NCBI RefSeq assembly: GCF_002086275.1
Contig: NZ_MVHT01000066.1
Span: forward strand, 1 to 37,676
Direction: 5' to 3'
DNA: 37,676 bases
Source of the DNA: Mycobacterium intermedium
GTDB lineage: Bacteria; Actinomycetota; Actinomycetes; Mycobacteriales; Mycobacteriaceae
Each line of letters begins with the position of its first letter. Positions within the stretch are counted from its first letter, which is position 1. A model generated the notes under the pieces. That model saw nothing but the letters and a program-made list of their open reading frames with translations, did no database searches and was not told the DNA's origin. The position numbers were made by a program, and so were the translations under genes. Positions 1-7,811 of this stretch are shown one piece after another.

Positions 1-1
1 G

Positions 2-112
2 GCGGCTGCCGCAGTGACCTCGCTCAGTGAGGAGCCAATTCGTGCGACATCGGCTGCGGCCGTTGTCAACGAGTCGGCTGCTACCACAACAAAGGACACT
101 GCCGCCTCCTAA
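2..112 (+). CDS. C-terminal tail of an unidentified protein (5' end outside window)
   Basis: An open frame enters from the left edge and stops at TAA 110-112, giving the last 36 residues of a protein rich in Ala, Thr, Ser and Val. This looks like a low-complexity, probably disordered C-terminus. No domain or motif is visible and I cannot name it. Third-position GC is only about 60 percent, lower than in the core genes downstream, so the frame may be accidental or belong to a recently acquired gene. In related genomes as I remember them, dprA occupies this side of viuB, and this tail does not look like DprA. Confidence 0.3.
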   Translation, partial: AAAAVTSLSEEPIRATSAAAVVNESAATTTKDTAAS

Positions 113-551
113 CACGACCTTCACCAGGGCAGCCGTCAGCCGTGGTCGTGCGAGGAGCTCTCTCACCCGGTCCGCTCGATAGCGCGGAATGGGTGATCCT
201 GACTCTGAAACTTGAAAAAGGGGTACCGCCGGCCGATGGCGTGACTGCGAGGATTCAGGTCGCGGGCACCGAGTTCAAGGGCAATCTGCCCACTGGACAC
301 ACTGGCCTCGGTGAGCACATTGCACACTGGCGGGGCTGGGAGACGTTCGTCCTCAGCCGCAGGGGGCATCGTCGGACACATCGCGGTGGCATCGGCGCCG
401 ACGCCAGAGCCGGTATCACCGAAGCCAGAGCAGGTTTCCGGGCGCTGGCATTACTCGAGGTAGCCGGCCTGGTCGAGCGTGACGACGGCCGATGGCGCAT
501 CGCTCGCGACTCGTATAGTCAACGGCGGTCGGGGTCTGGACAGGAGGACAC
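113..551. other. 439-base stretch without a convincing intact gene
   Basis: A plus-strand frame is open from 142 to 738 but overlaps viuB by 187 bases and lacks a ribosome binding site, so it is not accepted as a gene. Only its part around 388-510 resembles a known fold (the possible dprA remnant listed separately). The reverse strand around 240-280 can be read as a peptide of the kind often produced by translating tRNA 3' ends, but no cloverleaf can be drawn. A TATAGT hexamer at 513-518 could be a -10 element for viuB, without a clear -35. No iron-box (IdeR) palindrome is seen before viuB. Confidence 0.5.
388..510 (+). pseudogene. Possible remnant of the dprA 3' end (winged-helix tail)
   Basis: About 40 codons read as Ala/Arg-rich sequence followed by ALLEVAGLVERDDGRWRIAR, which resembles the C-terminal winged helix of the DNA-processing protein DprA/Smf (pattern LxxLELxGLVxRxxGxWR). 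dprA lies directly upstream of viuB in M. tuberculosis as I recall (Rv2896c-Rv2895c). No DprA Rossmann core is found upstream in the window, and the frame runs on into viuB without a stop. This is therefore at best a fragment left after a rearrangement or frameshift. The assignment rests on a short match; an unrelated helix-turn-helix tail or chance is possible. Confidence 0.3.
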
Positions 552-1400
552 GTGGCGGGTCGACCCGTACAGAGCTTTGAAGTCGTCGGTACCGAGCAAC
601 TCACCCGGCACATGGTCCGGGTGCGCCTCGGCGGTAGTGGTTTTGACACCTTCGTGCCCAACGGCTTCACCGATTCCTACGTCAAGCTGGTCTTCGTTCC
701 CGACGACATCGACGTGGCTGAGTTGCCGCAGCCGTTGACCTCCGACAGCTTCAACGGGCTGCCACCCGAGAAGCGGCCGCCGGTTCGTACCTTGACCGTT
801 CGTCGGGTCGACAAAGAGGCCCGGGAGATCGTGATCGACATCGCGGTGCACGGCGAACACGGGGTCGCCGGTCAGTGGGCGGCCAACGCCCAACCCGGCC
901 AGCCCATCTACCTGATGGGCCCCAGTGGCGCCTACGCGCCCGACCCCGACGCCGACTGGCACCTGCTTGCCGGTGACGAATCCGCCCTGCCCGCCATCGC
1001 AGCGGCGCTGGAGGCGCTTCCTGCCGACGCGGTCGGCAAGGCCTTCATCGAAGTCGCCGGCCCCGAAGACGAGATCCCCTTGACCGCGCCCGAATCCGTC
1101 GACGTCAACTGGGTCTACCGGGGTGGTCGGGCCGATCTGGTTCCCGAGGACCGCGCGGGCGACCACGCGCCCCTGATCGAGGCGGTCACCACCACACCCT
1201 GGCTCGGCGGGCAGGTTCAGGTGTTCATCCACGGTGAAGCGCAGGCGGTCATGCACAACCTGCGCCCCTACATCCGCAAAGAGCGCGGCGTGGAAGCGAA
1301 GTGGGCCTCATCGATCTCCGGCTACTGGCGACGCGGTCGTACCGAGGAGTCGTTCCGGGAGTGGAAAAAGGAACTGGCTCGAGAAGAATCGGGGACTTGA
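552..1400 (+). CDS. viuB: Siderophore-interacting FAD/NAD(P)H reductase (ViuB family)
   Basis: 282-residue protein of the siderophore-interacting protein family, predicted to release iron from ferric siderophores (mycobactin or exochelin) in the cytosol by flavin-dependent reduction. An N-terminal FAD-binding barrel (residues about 5-130) contains the RTLTVRR flavin-binding motif, followed by HGVAGQWA. The C-terminal half is the NAD(P)H-like domain, ending in FIHGEAQAV and the family tail SISGYWRRGRTEE. The GTG start at 552 is chosen because AGGAGG at 542-547 sits just ahead of it. The stop overlaps the next start by one base (TGATG at 1398-1402), so it is translationally coupled to the lactate monooxygenase-like gene. 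The name follows Rv2895c (viuB) by family and gene order. Confidence 0.88.
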   Translation: MAGRPVQSFEVVGTEQLTRHMVRVRLGGSGFDTFVPNGFTDSYVKLVFVPDDIDVAELPQPLTSDSFNGLPPEKRPPVRTLTVRRVDKEAREIVIDIAVHGEHGVAGQWAANAQPGQPIYLMGPSGAYAPDPDADWHLLAGDESALPAIAAALEALPADAVGKAFIEVAGPEDEIPLTAPESVDVNWVYRGGRADLVPEDRAGDHAPLIEAVTTTPWLGGQVQVFIHGEAQAVMHNLRPYIRKERGVEAKWASSISGYWRRGRTEESFREWKKELAREESGT

Positions 1401-2560
1401 TGGCGTACGGCGACTACCAACTCGAGATCTACTTCAAGGGCCTCGCCGGGGTGGTGCCCCAGCTGCCGATGAGCTTCGAGGAGTTGGAGGCCAAGGCCGA
1501 AGCGGCGATGCCACCGTCGGTCTGGTCCTACGTCGCCGGCGGCGCGGGCGACGAACGCACCCAACGCGCCAACCGCGAGGCCTTCGATCGTTGGGGCCTG
1601 ATACCCCGCATGTTCGTGGGCGCCACCGAACGCGACCTGTCCGTCGACCTGTTCGGCCTGACCCTGCCCTCCCCGCTGCTCATGGCGCCGATCGGCGTCA
1701 TCGGACTCTGCGCCCAGGACGGCCACGGTGACCTGGCCACCGCGCGCGCAGCGGCCCGTACCGGCGTGCCGATGATCGCGTCGACGTTGACGGTCGACCC
1801 GATGGAAGACGTTGCCGCCGAGTTCGGCGATACCCCCGGATATTTTCAGCTGTATCCGCCGACCGATCGCGAGGTCGCGGCCAGCCTGGTCAACCGTGCC
1901 GAAGCGGCCGGTTACAAGGGCATCATCGTCACCCTGGACACCTGGGTCACCGGCTGGCGGCCCCGCGACCTGAGCACCTCCAATTTCCCCCAGCTGCGCG
2001 GGCATTGCCTGGCCAACTACTTCAGCGATCCGGTTTTTCGGGCCGGCCTGCAGCGCCCACCGGAGGAAGACCTGCAGGGCGCGACGCTGCGCTGGGCCCA
2101 GATTTTCGGCGGCCCCCTCACCTGGCAAGACCTCCCGTGGCTGCGTTCGCTGACCGACCTGCCGCTGATCCTCAAAGGCATCTGCCACCCCGACGACGCG
2201 CGGCGTGCCAAAGACGGCGGTGTGGACGGCATCTACGTCTCCACCCACGGCGGTCGACAAGCCAACGGCGGCCTGCCCTCGCTGGAATGTTTGCCGGGAG
2301 TGGTAGAAGCGGCCGACGGGCTGCCGGTGCTGTTCGACTCCGGCATTCGCCACGGCGCCGACGTCGTGAAGGCGTTGGCGCTCGGGGCCACCGCCGTCGC
2401 GGTGGGACGCCCCTACGCGTTCGGTCTGGCACTCGGCGGGGTCGACGGGATCGTGCACGTGCTGCGCATGTTGCTGGCCGAGGCCGACCTGATCATGGCG
2501 GTCGACGGCTATCCCAACCGCAAAGATCTCACCCCGGAAACATTGCGGCGCGTCTACTGA
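1400..2560 (+). CDS. FMN-dependent alpha-hydroxy acid oxidase, lactate 2-monooxygenase-like
   Basis: 386-residue TIM-barrel flavoprotein of the alpha-hydroxy acid dehydrogenase family. It resembles M. smegmatis lactate 2-monooxygenase over its full length: SYVAGGAGDE near residue 43, APIGV at 96-100, TLDTWVTGWRPRDL at 178-191, the LKG lysine 259, and STHGGRQ with catalytic His283 and Arg286. Known members bind FMN and oxidise L-lactate; the monooxygenase type yields acetate, CO2 and water. The substrate here is inferred. The ATG at 1400 overlaps the viuB stop. Longer in-frame starts exist inside viuB but lack support. Most family members have SNHGGRQ rather than STHGGRQ, a small difference beside the catalytic His. 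Confidence 0.85.
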   Translation: MAYGDYQLEIYFKGLAGVVPQLPMSFEELEAKAEAAMPPSVWSYVAGGAGDERTQRANREAFDRWGLIPRMFVGATERDLSVDLFGLTLPSPLLMAPIGVIGLCAQDGHGDLATARAAARTGVPMIASTLTVDPMEDVAAEFGDTPGYFQLYPPTDREVAASLVNRAEAAGYKGIIVTLDTWVTGWRPRDLSTSNFPQLRGHCLANYFSDPVFRAGLQRPPEEDLQGATLRWAQIFGGPLTWQDLPWLRSLTDLPLILKGICHPDDARRAKDGGVDGIYVSTHGGRQANGGLPSLECLPGVVEAADGLPVLFDSGIRHGADVVKALALGATAVAVGRPYAFGLALGGVDGIVHVLRMLLAEADLIMAVDGYPNRKDLTPETLRRVY

Positions 2561-2593
2561 CCTTCGCCACGTCGCACCTGCGACGGTGGGGGA

Positions 2594-3490
2594 GTGGAGG
2601 CCGTCCTCGAGGAATTCGACGAGTACCTGGCGCTGCAATGCGGTCGCTCGGCGCACACCCGTCGCGCGTATCTGGGCGACCTGCGCTCGTTGTTCGCGTT
2701 TCTTGACGACCGCGGTGCCAACCTGACGGCCCTGAGCCTGCCGCTACTTCGGTCCTGGCTGGCGACCGCGGCCGGCGCGGGCGCGGCGCGCACCACGTTG
2801 GCCCGGCGCACCTCGGCGGTCAAGGCGTTCACCGCCTGGGCTGTGCGGCGCGGAATACTTGCCACAGATCCCGCCGTCCGGCTGCAGACGCCCAAAGCCC
2901 ATCGGACGCTGCCCGCGGTGCTGCGCCAGGATCAGGCCTTGCAGGCCATGACCGCGGCGAAACTCGGTGCCGAGCAAGGCGATCCGATCGCCCTGCGAGA
3001 CCGGTTGATCGTCGAGATGTTGTATGCCACTGGAATCCGGGTCAGCGAGCTGTGCGGGCTGGACATCGACGATGTCGACACCCGGCACCGGCTGGTGCGG
3101 GTCCTGGGCAAGGGCAACAAGCAGCGTACGGTGCCCTACGGGAATCCGGCCGCGGAAGCGCTGCGGGCTTGGCTCGGCGATGGACGCCCGGCGCTGGCGA
3201 CCGCGGAGTCCGGCCCGGCGCTGCTGCTCGGTGCTCGCGGCCGGCGACTCGACGTGCGTCAGGCCCGAACCGTGGTGCATCAGACCGTGAGTGCGGTCGA
3301 CGGCGCTCCCGACATGGGCCCGCACGGACTGCGCCACAGCGCGGCAACTCACCTCCTCGAAGGCGGCGCCGATTTGCGCGTGGTCCAGGAGTTGCTCGGG
3401 CACTCCAGCCTGGCCACCACGCAGCTGTACACCCACGTCGCGGTCTCGCGGCTGAGGGCCGTGCACGATCAGGCCCATCCGCGTGCATAG
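2594..3490 (+). CDS. xerC: Tyrosine recombinase XerC
   Basis: 298-residue site-specific recombinase expected to work with XerD at dif to resolve chromosome dimers. The N-terminal SAM-like core-binding domain (about 1-90) contains SAHTRRAYLGDLR. The C-terminal catalytic domain has the full set: Arg149 in TGIRVSEL, Lys in GKGNKQR (about 173), His244 and Arg247 in HGLRH, His270 in LLGHSSLATTQ and nucleophile Tyr279 in LYTHV. The GTG start at 2594 follows a GGGGGAG ribosome binding site, and the length is normal for XerC. It lies 33 bases after the flavoenzyme gene and converges on the M23 peptidase gene. Its chromosomal setting matches Rv2894c, so it is the housekeeping recombinase and not a phage integrase. 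Confidence 0.93.
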   Translation: MEAVLEEFDEYLALQCGRSAHTRRAYLGDLRSLFAFLDDRGANLTALSLPLLRSWLATAAGAGAARTTLARRTSAVKAFTAWAVRRGILATDPAVRLQTPKAHRTLPAVLRQDQALQAMTAAKLGAEQGDPIALRDRLIVEMLYATGIRVSELCGLDIDDVDTRHRLVRVLGKGNKQRTVPYGNPAAEALRAWLGDGRPALATAESGPALLLGARGRRLDVRQARTVVHQTVSAVDGAPDMGPHGLRHSAATHLLEGGADLRVVQELLGHSSLATTQLYTHVAVSRLRAVHDQAHPRA

Positions 3491-3495
3491 CCGCG

Positions 3496-4035
3496 TCAGC
3501 CGTGTAACGGCTTGAGCCGGATCGGGGTCGACGCCAACAGCCCGACCGGGTCGACATACTGCGCCTCGGAAGCCGGACCCCACATGGCCCCCCAGTGCAG
3601 ACACGCGGACGCCGGGCAACCGGGATGCCCAGCCATAAGCACACCGAGCACCGACCCTGCGTCCACCACCTGGCCAACCCGGACGTTGGGCTGGACGGGT
3701 TCGTAGCTGGTGTGCAGGCCACCGGGGTGGGCCAGTGACACGACCAGCCTGCCCGCCAGCGGCCCGGCGTAGATCACCGTCGCCTCGCCCGCGGCGTACA
3801 CCGGTTGGTTCGGCACGCCGGCGAGGTCCACACCCCGGTGGCCGGAAGTCCAGTTGGGCGAGGGAGCGTCGAACCCGCGCACCACCGCCGGGGGTGGACG
3901 CAGCGGCCAAGCCAGCCTGGGTCCGGCCGCATCCGCCGGCGACGCACTGACCAGAGTCAGCAACGCCCAGAACAGTGTCGGCAGCGGCCCCCGTCGCACT
4001 CGCTCAGTGCAACGGATCGACCCTCGCGCGGCCAC
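3496..4035 (-). CDS. Secreted M23 family metallopeptidase (LytM-like)
   Basis: 179-residue protein with an N-terminal hydrophobic export segment (about residues 15-37, ending near SPADAAG) and one peptidase M23 domain. Zinc and catalytic motifs are present: HRGVD (HxxxD), the SLAHPGGLHTSY strand, and CLHWG (HxH-like) near residue 147. M23 enzymes cut peptidoglycan cross-bridges or act as LytM-type regulators of other hydrolases; which applies here is open. It is the counterpart of Rv2891. It is transcribed away from rpsB and converges on xerC with 5 bases between the stops. The two genes I recall between xerC and this gene in M. tuberculosis (Rv2893 and a PPE gene) are absent. Confidence 0.85.
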   Translation of the reverse strand: MAARGSIRCTERVRRGPLPTLFWALLTLVSASPADAAGPRLAWPLRPPPAVVRGFDAPSPNWTSGHRGVDLAGVPNQPVYAAGEATVIYAGPLAGRLVVSLAHPGGLHTSYEPVQPNVRVGQVVDAGSVLGVLMAGHPGCPASACLHWGAMWGPASEAQYVDPVGLLASTPIRLKPLHG

Positions 4036-4072
4036 TCAGCCGCGCGTGTTCTGGGGACAACAAAACTCGGTG

Positions 4073-4078
4073 TAAACT
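4073..4078 (+). promoter_or_regulatory. Candidate -10 element for rpsB-tsf
   Basis: TAAACT matches the SigA-type TANNNT -10 pattern and lies about 210 bases before the rpsB start, in the space between two divergent genes. A weak TTCTGG at 4049-4054 could serve as -35 with an 18-base spacer. Prediction only. Confidence 0.3.
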
Positions 4079-4177
4079 GCACGACGCAGCTCGTAAAGCG
4101 GGCTGACTTCGCGCGCCTGCATCGCGGCCCAGTACTTCGGGGACCCGCAACGGCATGCCGAGCGGTCCCGTGGCCGG

Positions 4178-4252
4178 CCTCCTGTCAGGAGGGATGGATA
4201 CGGGTTCGGCATCGCAGCAGACGCCAGGGCCCGGCATCACCCGACGCCGGGC
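4178..4252 (+). promoter_or_regulatory. Structured rpsB leader with two stem-loops
   Basis: Between the M23 gene and rpsB the plus strand has CCTCCTG/CAGGAGG (4178-4184 and 4186-4192, separated by one base). A second hairpin follows: GCCCGGC (4229-4235) pairs with GCCGGGC (4246-4252), with an inner TC/GA pairing and an ACCC loop. The second stem ends 32 bases before the chosen rpsB start. A leader of about 200 bases with stable stems fits ribosomal-protein autoregulation, but no known S2-leader motif can be asserted from reading alone. Confidence 0.35.
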
Positions 4253-4284
4253 GACAACCGACACAAAAGGATATGGGCCTCACT

Positions 4285-5109
4285 ATGGCTGTCGTAACCA
4301 TGAAGCAGCTGCTTGACAGCGGCACCCACTTCGGGCACCAGACCCGTCGCTGGAATCCCAAGATGAAGCGGTTCATCTTCACCGACCGCAACGGCATCTA
4401 CATCATCGACCTGCAGCAGACGCTGACCTTCATCGACAAGGCGTACGAGTTCGTCAAGGAAACCGTCGCCCACGGAGGGACAGTGCTGTTCGTCGGCACC
4501 AAGAAGCAGGCGCAGGAGTCCGTCGCCGCCGAGGCGACCCGCGTCGGCATGCCCTACGTGAACCAGCGCTGGCTGGGCGGCATGCTCACCAACTTCTCCA
4601 CCGTGCACAAGCGGCTGCAGCGCCTCAAGGAGCTCGAGGCCATGGAGCAGACCGGTGGCTTCGAAGGCCGCACCAAGAAGGAAATCCTGGGCCTGACCCG
4701 CGAGAAGAACAAGCTGGAGCGCAGCCTCGGCGGTATCCGGGACATGAACAAGGTGCCCTCGGCTATCTGGGTCGTCGACACCAACAAGGAGCACATCGCC
4801 GTCGGCGAGGCCCGCAAGCTGGGCATCCCGGTGATCGCGATCCTCGACACCAACTGCGACCCCGACGAGGTCGACTACCCGATCCCGGGCAACGACGACG
4901 CGATCCGCTCGGCCGCGCTGCTGACCAAGGTGATCGCCTCCGCGGTCGCCGAGGGGCTGCAGGCCCGCGCCGGCCTGGGCCGCGGCGACGGCAAGCCCGA
5001 GGCCGAAGCCGCCGAGCCGCTGGCCGAATGGGAGCAGGAATTGCTGGCCTCCGCTACGGCCACGGCCGAACCGGCCGCCGCGCCCGACACAACCACAGAC
5101 GCGTCCTAA
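4285..5109 (+). CDS. rpsB: 30S ribosomal protein S2
   Basis: 274-residue ribosomal protein S2, a small-subunit protein that bridges head and body of the 30S particle. It starts MAVVTMKQLLDSGTHFGHQ and carries the S2 signatures NPKMKRFIF and NQRWLGGMLTNF. The acidic and Ala-rich tail after residue 240 is typical of mycobacteria. ATG 4285 is chosen because it matches the conserved mycobacterial N-terminus. An in-frame ATG at 4273 would add MGLT but sits only two bases after AAAAGG (4265-4270), which leaves the ribosome binding site of 4285 somewhat distant. It is followed 13 bases later by tsf, the usual S2/EF-Ts operon. Confidence 0.96.
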   Translation: MAVVTMKQLLDSGTHFGHQTRRWNPKMKRFIFTDRNGIYIIDLQQTLTFIDKAYEFVKETVAHGGTVLFVGTKKQAQESVAAEATRVGMPYVNQRWLGGMLTNFSTVHKRLQRLKELEAMEQTGGFEGRTKKEILGLTREKNKLERSLGGIRDMNKVPSAIWVVDTNKEHIAVGEARKLGIPVIAILDTNCDPDEVDYPIPGNDDAIRSAALLTKVIASAVAEGLQARAGLGRGDGKPEAEAAEPLAEWEQELLASATATAEPAAAPDTTTDAS

Positions 5110-5122
5110 GAAAGGCTGACCA

Positions 5123-5938
5123 TTGGCGAACTACACCGCTGCCGACGTCAAGCGACTTCGGGAGTTGACCGGTGCCGGCATGCTCGACTGCAAGAACGCA
5201 CTGGTGGAGACTGACGGCGACTTTGACAAGGCCGTAGAGGCGCTGCGCATCAAGGGCGCCAAGGACGTCGGCAAGCGTGCCGAGCGCGCGACGGCCGAAG
5301 GTCTGGTCGCCGCCAAGGGCGGCGCGTTGATCGAGCTGAACTCCGAGACGGACTTCGTCGCCAAGAACGCCGAATTCCAAGAGCTGGCCAACAAGATCGT
5401 CGACGCCGCCGTGGCTTCCAAGGCCAAGGATGTGGACACGCTCAAAGCCGCCAGTGTTGGAGACCAGACTGTCGAGGAGGCCATCGCGGCGCTGTCGGCC
5501 AAGATCGGTGAGAAGCTGGAACTGCGTCGGGTGGCGCAGTTCGACGGCACCGTGGAGGCCTACCTGCACAAGCGGGCCGCCGACCTGCCTCCCGCGGTGG
5601 GTGTGCTCGTCGAGTACACGGGCGACAACTCAGAGGCGGCCCACGCCGCCGCACTGCAGATCGCCGCGCTCAAGGCCCGCTACCTGTCCCGCGACGACGT
5701 CCCGGAGGACGTGGTGGCCAGCGAGCGCCGGATCGCCGAGGAAACCGCCAAGGCCGAGGGCAAGCCCGAGCAGGCACTGCCCAAGATCGTCGAGGGCCGG
5801 CTCAACGGCTTCTTCAAGGACGCCGTGCTGCTCGAGCAGCCGTCGGTGTCTGACAACAAGAAGACCGTGAAGGCCCTGCTCGACGAGGCAGGCGTGACTG
5901 TGACCCGGTTCGTTCGCTTCGAGGTGGGCCAGGCCTAG
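5123..5938 (+). CDS. tsf: Elongation factor Ts
   Basis: 271-residue EF-Ts, the guanine nucleotide exchange factor that regenerates EF-Tu-GTP. The N-terminal UBA-like module carries VKRLRELTGAGMLDCKNAL (residues about 9-27), and the core has ETDFVAKN (residues 75-82), which contacts EF-Tu. The length is normal. The start is TTG at 5123, seven bases after AAAGG; no ATG or GTG fits the conserved MANYTAADV N-terminus, so the rare start is probably genuine. It is transcribed with rpsB and followed after 6 bases by an amidase, so read-through into that gene is likely. Confidence 0.95.
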   Translation: MANYTAADVKRLRELTGAGMLDCKNALVETDGDFDKAVEALRIKGAKDVGKRAERATAEGLVAAKGGALIELNSETDFVAKNAEFQELANKIVDAAVASKAKDVDTLKAASVGDQTVEEAIAALSAKIGEKLELRRVAQFDGTVEAYLHKRAADLPPAVGVLVEYTGDNSEAAHAAALQIAALKARYLSRDDVPEDVVASERRIAEETAKAEGKPEQALPKIVEGRLNGFFKDAVLLEQPSVSDNKKTVKALLDEAGVTVTRFVRFEVGQA

Positions 5939-5944
5939 CGCGCC

Positions 5945-7363
5945 ATGGCACGCGTACACGCCTTCGGGGACGACGCGCTCGGCGATCTCGACGGGATCGC
6001 TCTCGCCGAAGAGATCCGCTCGGGCCGGGTCAGCCGGGCCGAGGTCGTCGAGGCGGCCATCGCACGCGCCGAGGCCGTCAATCCAAAGCTCAACGGCCTG
6101 GCGTACGCGGCTTTCGACAGTGCGCGCGATCAGGCGCGCCAGGAGAAGCGCGGCCCACGTCCCCACGGCGGCTTCTTCGACGGTGTACCGACCTTCATCA
6201 AGGACAACGTCGATGTCGCCGGCGTGCCGTCGATGCACGGAACCGATGCGTGGCAGCCGTTCCCGGCGCCCAAAGACAGCGAGATCACCCGACTGTTGCT
6301 GGATACCGGGCTGATCGCGCTTGGCAAGACGCAGCTGTCGGAATTCGGCTTCAGTGCGTCCGCCGAACACCCCCGGCTGGGGGCGGTCCGCAATCCGTGG
6401 CACACCGACCACACCGCGGGTGCTTCCTCGTCGGGGTCGGGCGCATTCGTTGCGGCCGGCGTCGTGCCGATCGCACACGCCAATGACGGGGGCGGCTCCA
6501 TCCGGATCCCGGCCGCGGTCAACGGGCTGGTCGGGCTCAAACCGTCCCGCGGTCGATTGCCGCTGGACCCGGAGTTTCGACGGTTGCCGGTGGGCGTCGT
6601 CGCCAATGGGGTGGTCACCCGCTCTGTGCGCGACACCGCGGCCATATTTCGTGAGGCGGAGCGCATCTGGCGCAACCCCAAGCTGCCGCCGATCGGCGAC
6701 ATCACGCGACCGGGTGAGCGGCGCCTGAAGATCGGCGTGATCACGCGTTCGGTGGAGCGGGAGGCCAGCCCCGAAGTCAAGCAGCTGACGTTGAAGACGG
6801 CGGCACTGCTCGAGGAGCTGGGCCACCGAGTCGAGCACGTCGACACGCTTCCCGTGCCGGCCAGTTTCGGCGACGATTTCAAGCTGTACTGGGGCCTGCT
6901 GGCGCTCGGGCAGATCGGTGTCGGGCGTCGCGCATTCGGCGCTAGTTTCGACCGCGATCGGCTGGACGCGCTGACGTTGGGACTCGCGCGCCGCGCCCGC
7001 ACCAACATGCACCGGCTCCCGGTAGCGATCGCCCGCCTGCGCAGGACGCGACGGCACACCGTGCGGCTGTTCGGTACCTATGATGTGCTGCTCACGCCGA
7101 CGCTCGCCGACGTGACCCCGCCGATCGGACACCTGGCACCCACTGATTACCAGCAACTCCTCGACCGGCTGACCGACTGGGTGGCGTTCACGCCGCTCCA
7201 CAATGTCACCGGCGACCCCGCGATCTCGCTGCCCCTGGCCAACGACGCGGACGGCTTACCGGTGGGGATGATGCTTTCGGCCGAGGTCGGCCACGAGGCG
7301 CGGTTGCTGGAATTGGCGTTCGAACTCGAAGAGGCCCATCCGCCGGCCCGTATCCAGGACTGA
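5945..7363 (+). CDS. amiC: Amidase signature family hydrolase (AmiC)
   Basis: 472-residue amidase signature enzyme, hydrolysing carboxamides to acid and ammonia. The Ser-cisSer-Lys triad is complete: Lys86 in FIKDNVDVAG, cis-Ser in GASSSGSGA (161-165) and nucleophile Ser185 in DGGGSIRIPA. No transamidosome partner (gatB/gatC) is nearby, so it is unlikely to be GatA; the true substrate is unknown. The gene follows tsf by 6 bases, matching the tsf-amiC order (Rv2889c-Rv2888c) of M. tuberculosis, and converges on a MarR regulator. The Rv2887-type regulator beside amiC makes local control conceivable, although the two genes are on opposite strands. Confidence 0.87.
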   Translation: MARVHAFGDDALGDLDGIALAEEIRSGRVSRAEVVEAAIARAEAVNPKLNGLAYAAFDSARDQARQEKRGPRPHGGFFDGVPTFIKDNVDVAGVPSMHGTDAWQPFPAPKDSEITRLLLDTGLIALGKTQLSEFGFSASAEHPRLGAVRNPWHTDHTAGASSSGSGAFVAAGVVPIAHANDGGGSIRIPAAVNGLVGLKPSRGRLPLDPEFRRLPVGVVANGVVTRSVRDTAAIFREAERIWRNPKLPPIGDITRPGERRLKIGVITRSVEREASPEVKQLTLKTAALLEELGHRVEHVDTLPVPASFGDDFKLYWGLLALGQIGVGRRAFGASFDRDRLDALTLGLARRARTNMHRLPVAIARLRRTRRHTVRLFGTYDVLLTPTLADVTPPIGHLAPTDYQQLLDRLTDWVAFTPLHNVTGDPAISLPLANDADGLPVGMMLSAEVGHEARLLELAFELEEAHPPARIQD

Positions 7364-7391
7364 GCGGACTGCGCGGACGGGAAACGGGGCG

Positions 7392-7811
7392 TCAGTCCGA
7401 TCCCAGCAGTTCAAGCATCCGCTTGAAGTCGCGTTGTTCAGCCTCGCTGAGGCGGGCGAGGATGCGGGCATCGGCGCCGCGCACCACGTTTTCAGCGCGT
7501 TTGAGCAATTTGCGTCCCTCGGCGGTGAGTGTCGCCGGCAGCGAGCGACCAGAGGACACCGTCGCGGGCCGGCCCACTGCCCCTATCTCCTCCAACCGGC
7601 GCAGCACCGTGTTCATGGCTTGCGGCGACACGCCCGCGCGGCGGGCCAGTTCGGCATTGGACGAACCCGGCGATTGCGAAAGGATGCGCAGGCAGACGAA
7701 CTCGGGAAGCGTGAGGCCGAGCGTTCCCAACGCCGCGGAAACCTCTGGCCGCAGCACCACCCCCACCCGATACAGCAGGTAGCCCAGCGGGGCGTCGTCG
7801 GCCTGACCCAT
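7392..7811 (-). CDS. MarR family transcriptional regulator
   Basis: 139-residue MarR-type dimeric winged-helix regulator. The recognition region is SSNAELARRAGVSPQAMNTVLRRLEEIG (about 50-77), followed by the wing VSSGRSLPATLTAEG and a C-terminal dimerisation helix. It is the positional counterpart of Rv2887, which as I recall represses small-molecule modification genes and is linked to salicylate-like ligands. The start ATG (7809-7811) lies inside an inverted repeat that could be its own operator. It converges on amiC with a 28-base gap. Confidence 0.88.
   Translation of the reverse strand: MGQADDAPLGYLLYRVGVVLRPEVSAALGTLGLTLPEFVCLRILSQSPGSSNAELARRAGVSPQAMNTVLRRLEEIGAVGRPATVSSGRSLPATLTAEGRKLLKRAENVVRGADARILARLSEAEQRDFKRMLELLGSD

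Noticed and set aside
190..290. Possible tRNA or attachment-site remnant, because the reverse strand reads GARDLNPR, a peptide often seen when tRNA 3' ends are translated
   Set aside because: The candidate T-arm has only four pairs and TTC is not at the loop position needed; no anticodon arm or acceptor stem could be drawn.
552..560. IdeR iron box controlling viuB
   Set aside because: No 19-bp palindrome of the TTAGGTTAGG type is present in the 400 bases upstream.
142..738. Long plus-strand frame of 198 codons before and into viuB
   Set aside because: It overlaps viuB by 187 bases, has no ribosome binding site, and most of it lacks protein-like character; only 388-510 resembles a known domain.
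1322..2656. 444-codon minus-strand frame opposite the flavoenzyme gene
   Set aside because: A high-GC shadow frame: composition is Gly/Arg/Gln-rich without domains, while the plus-strand protein matches a known family along its whole length.
2594..3490. Phage or island integrase instead of XerC
   Set aside because: Housekeeping length, conserved chromosomal context and absence of att repeats or phage genes nearby point to XerC.
5630..7201. 523-codon minus-strand frame opposite tsf and amiC
   Set aside because: Antisense shadow of two conserved genes with no recognisable motif.
5945..7363. GatA subunit of the tRNA amidotransferase
   Set aside because: No gatB or gatC nearby and position matches amiC after tsf.
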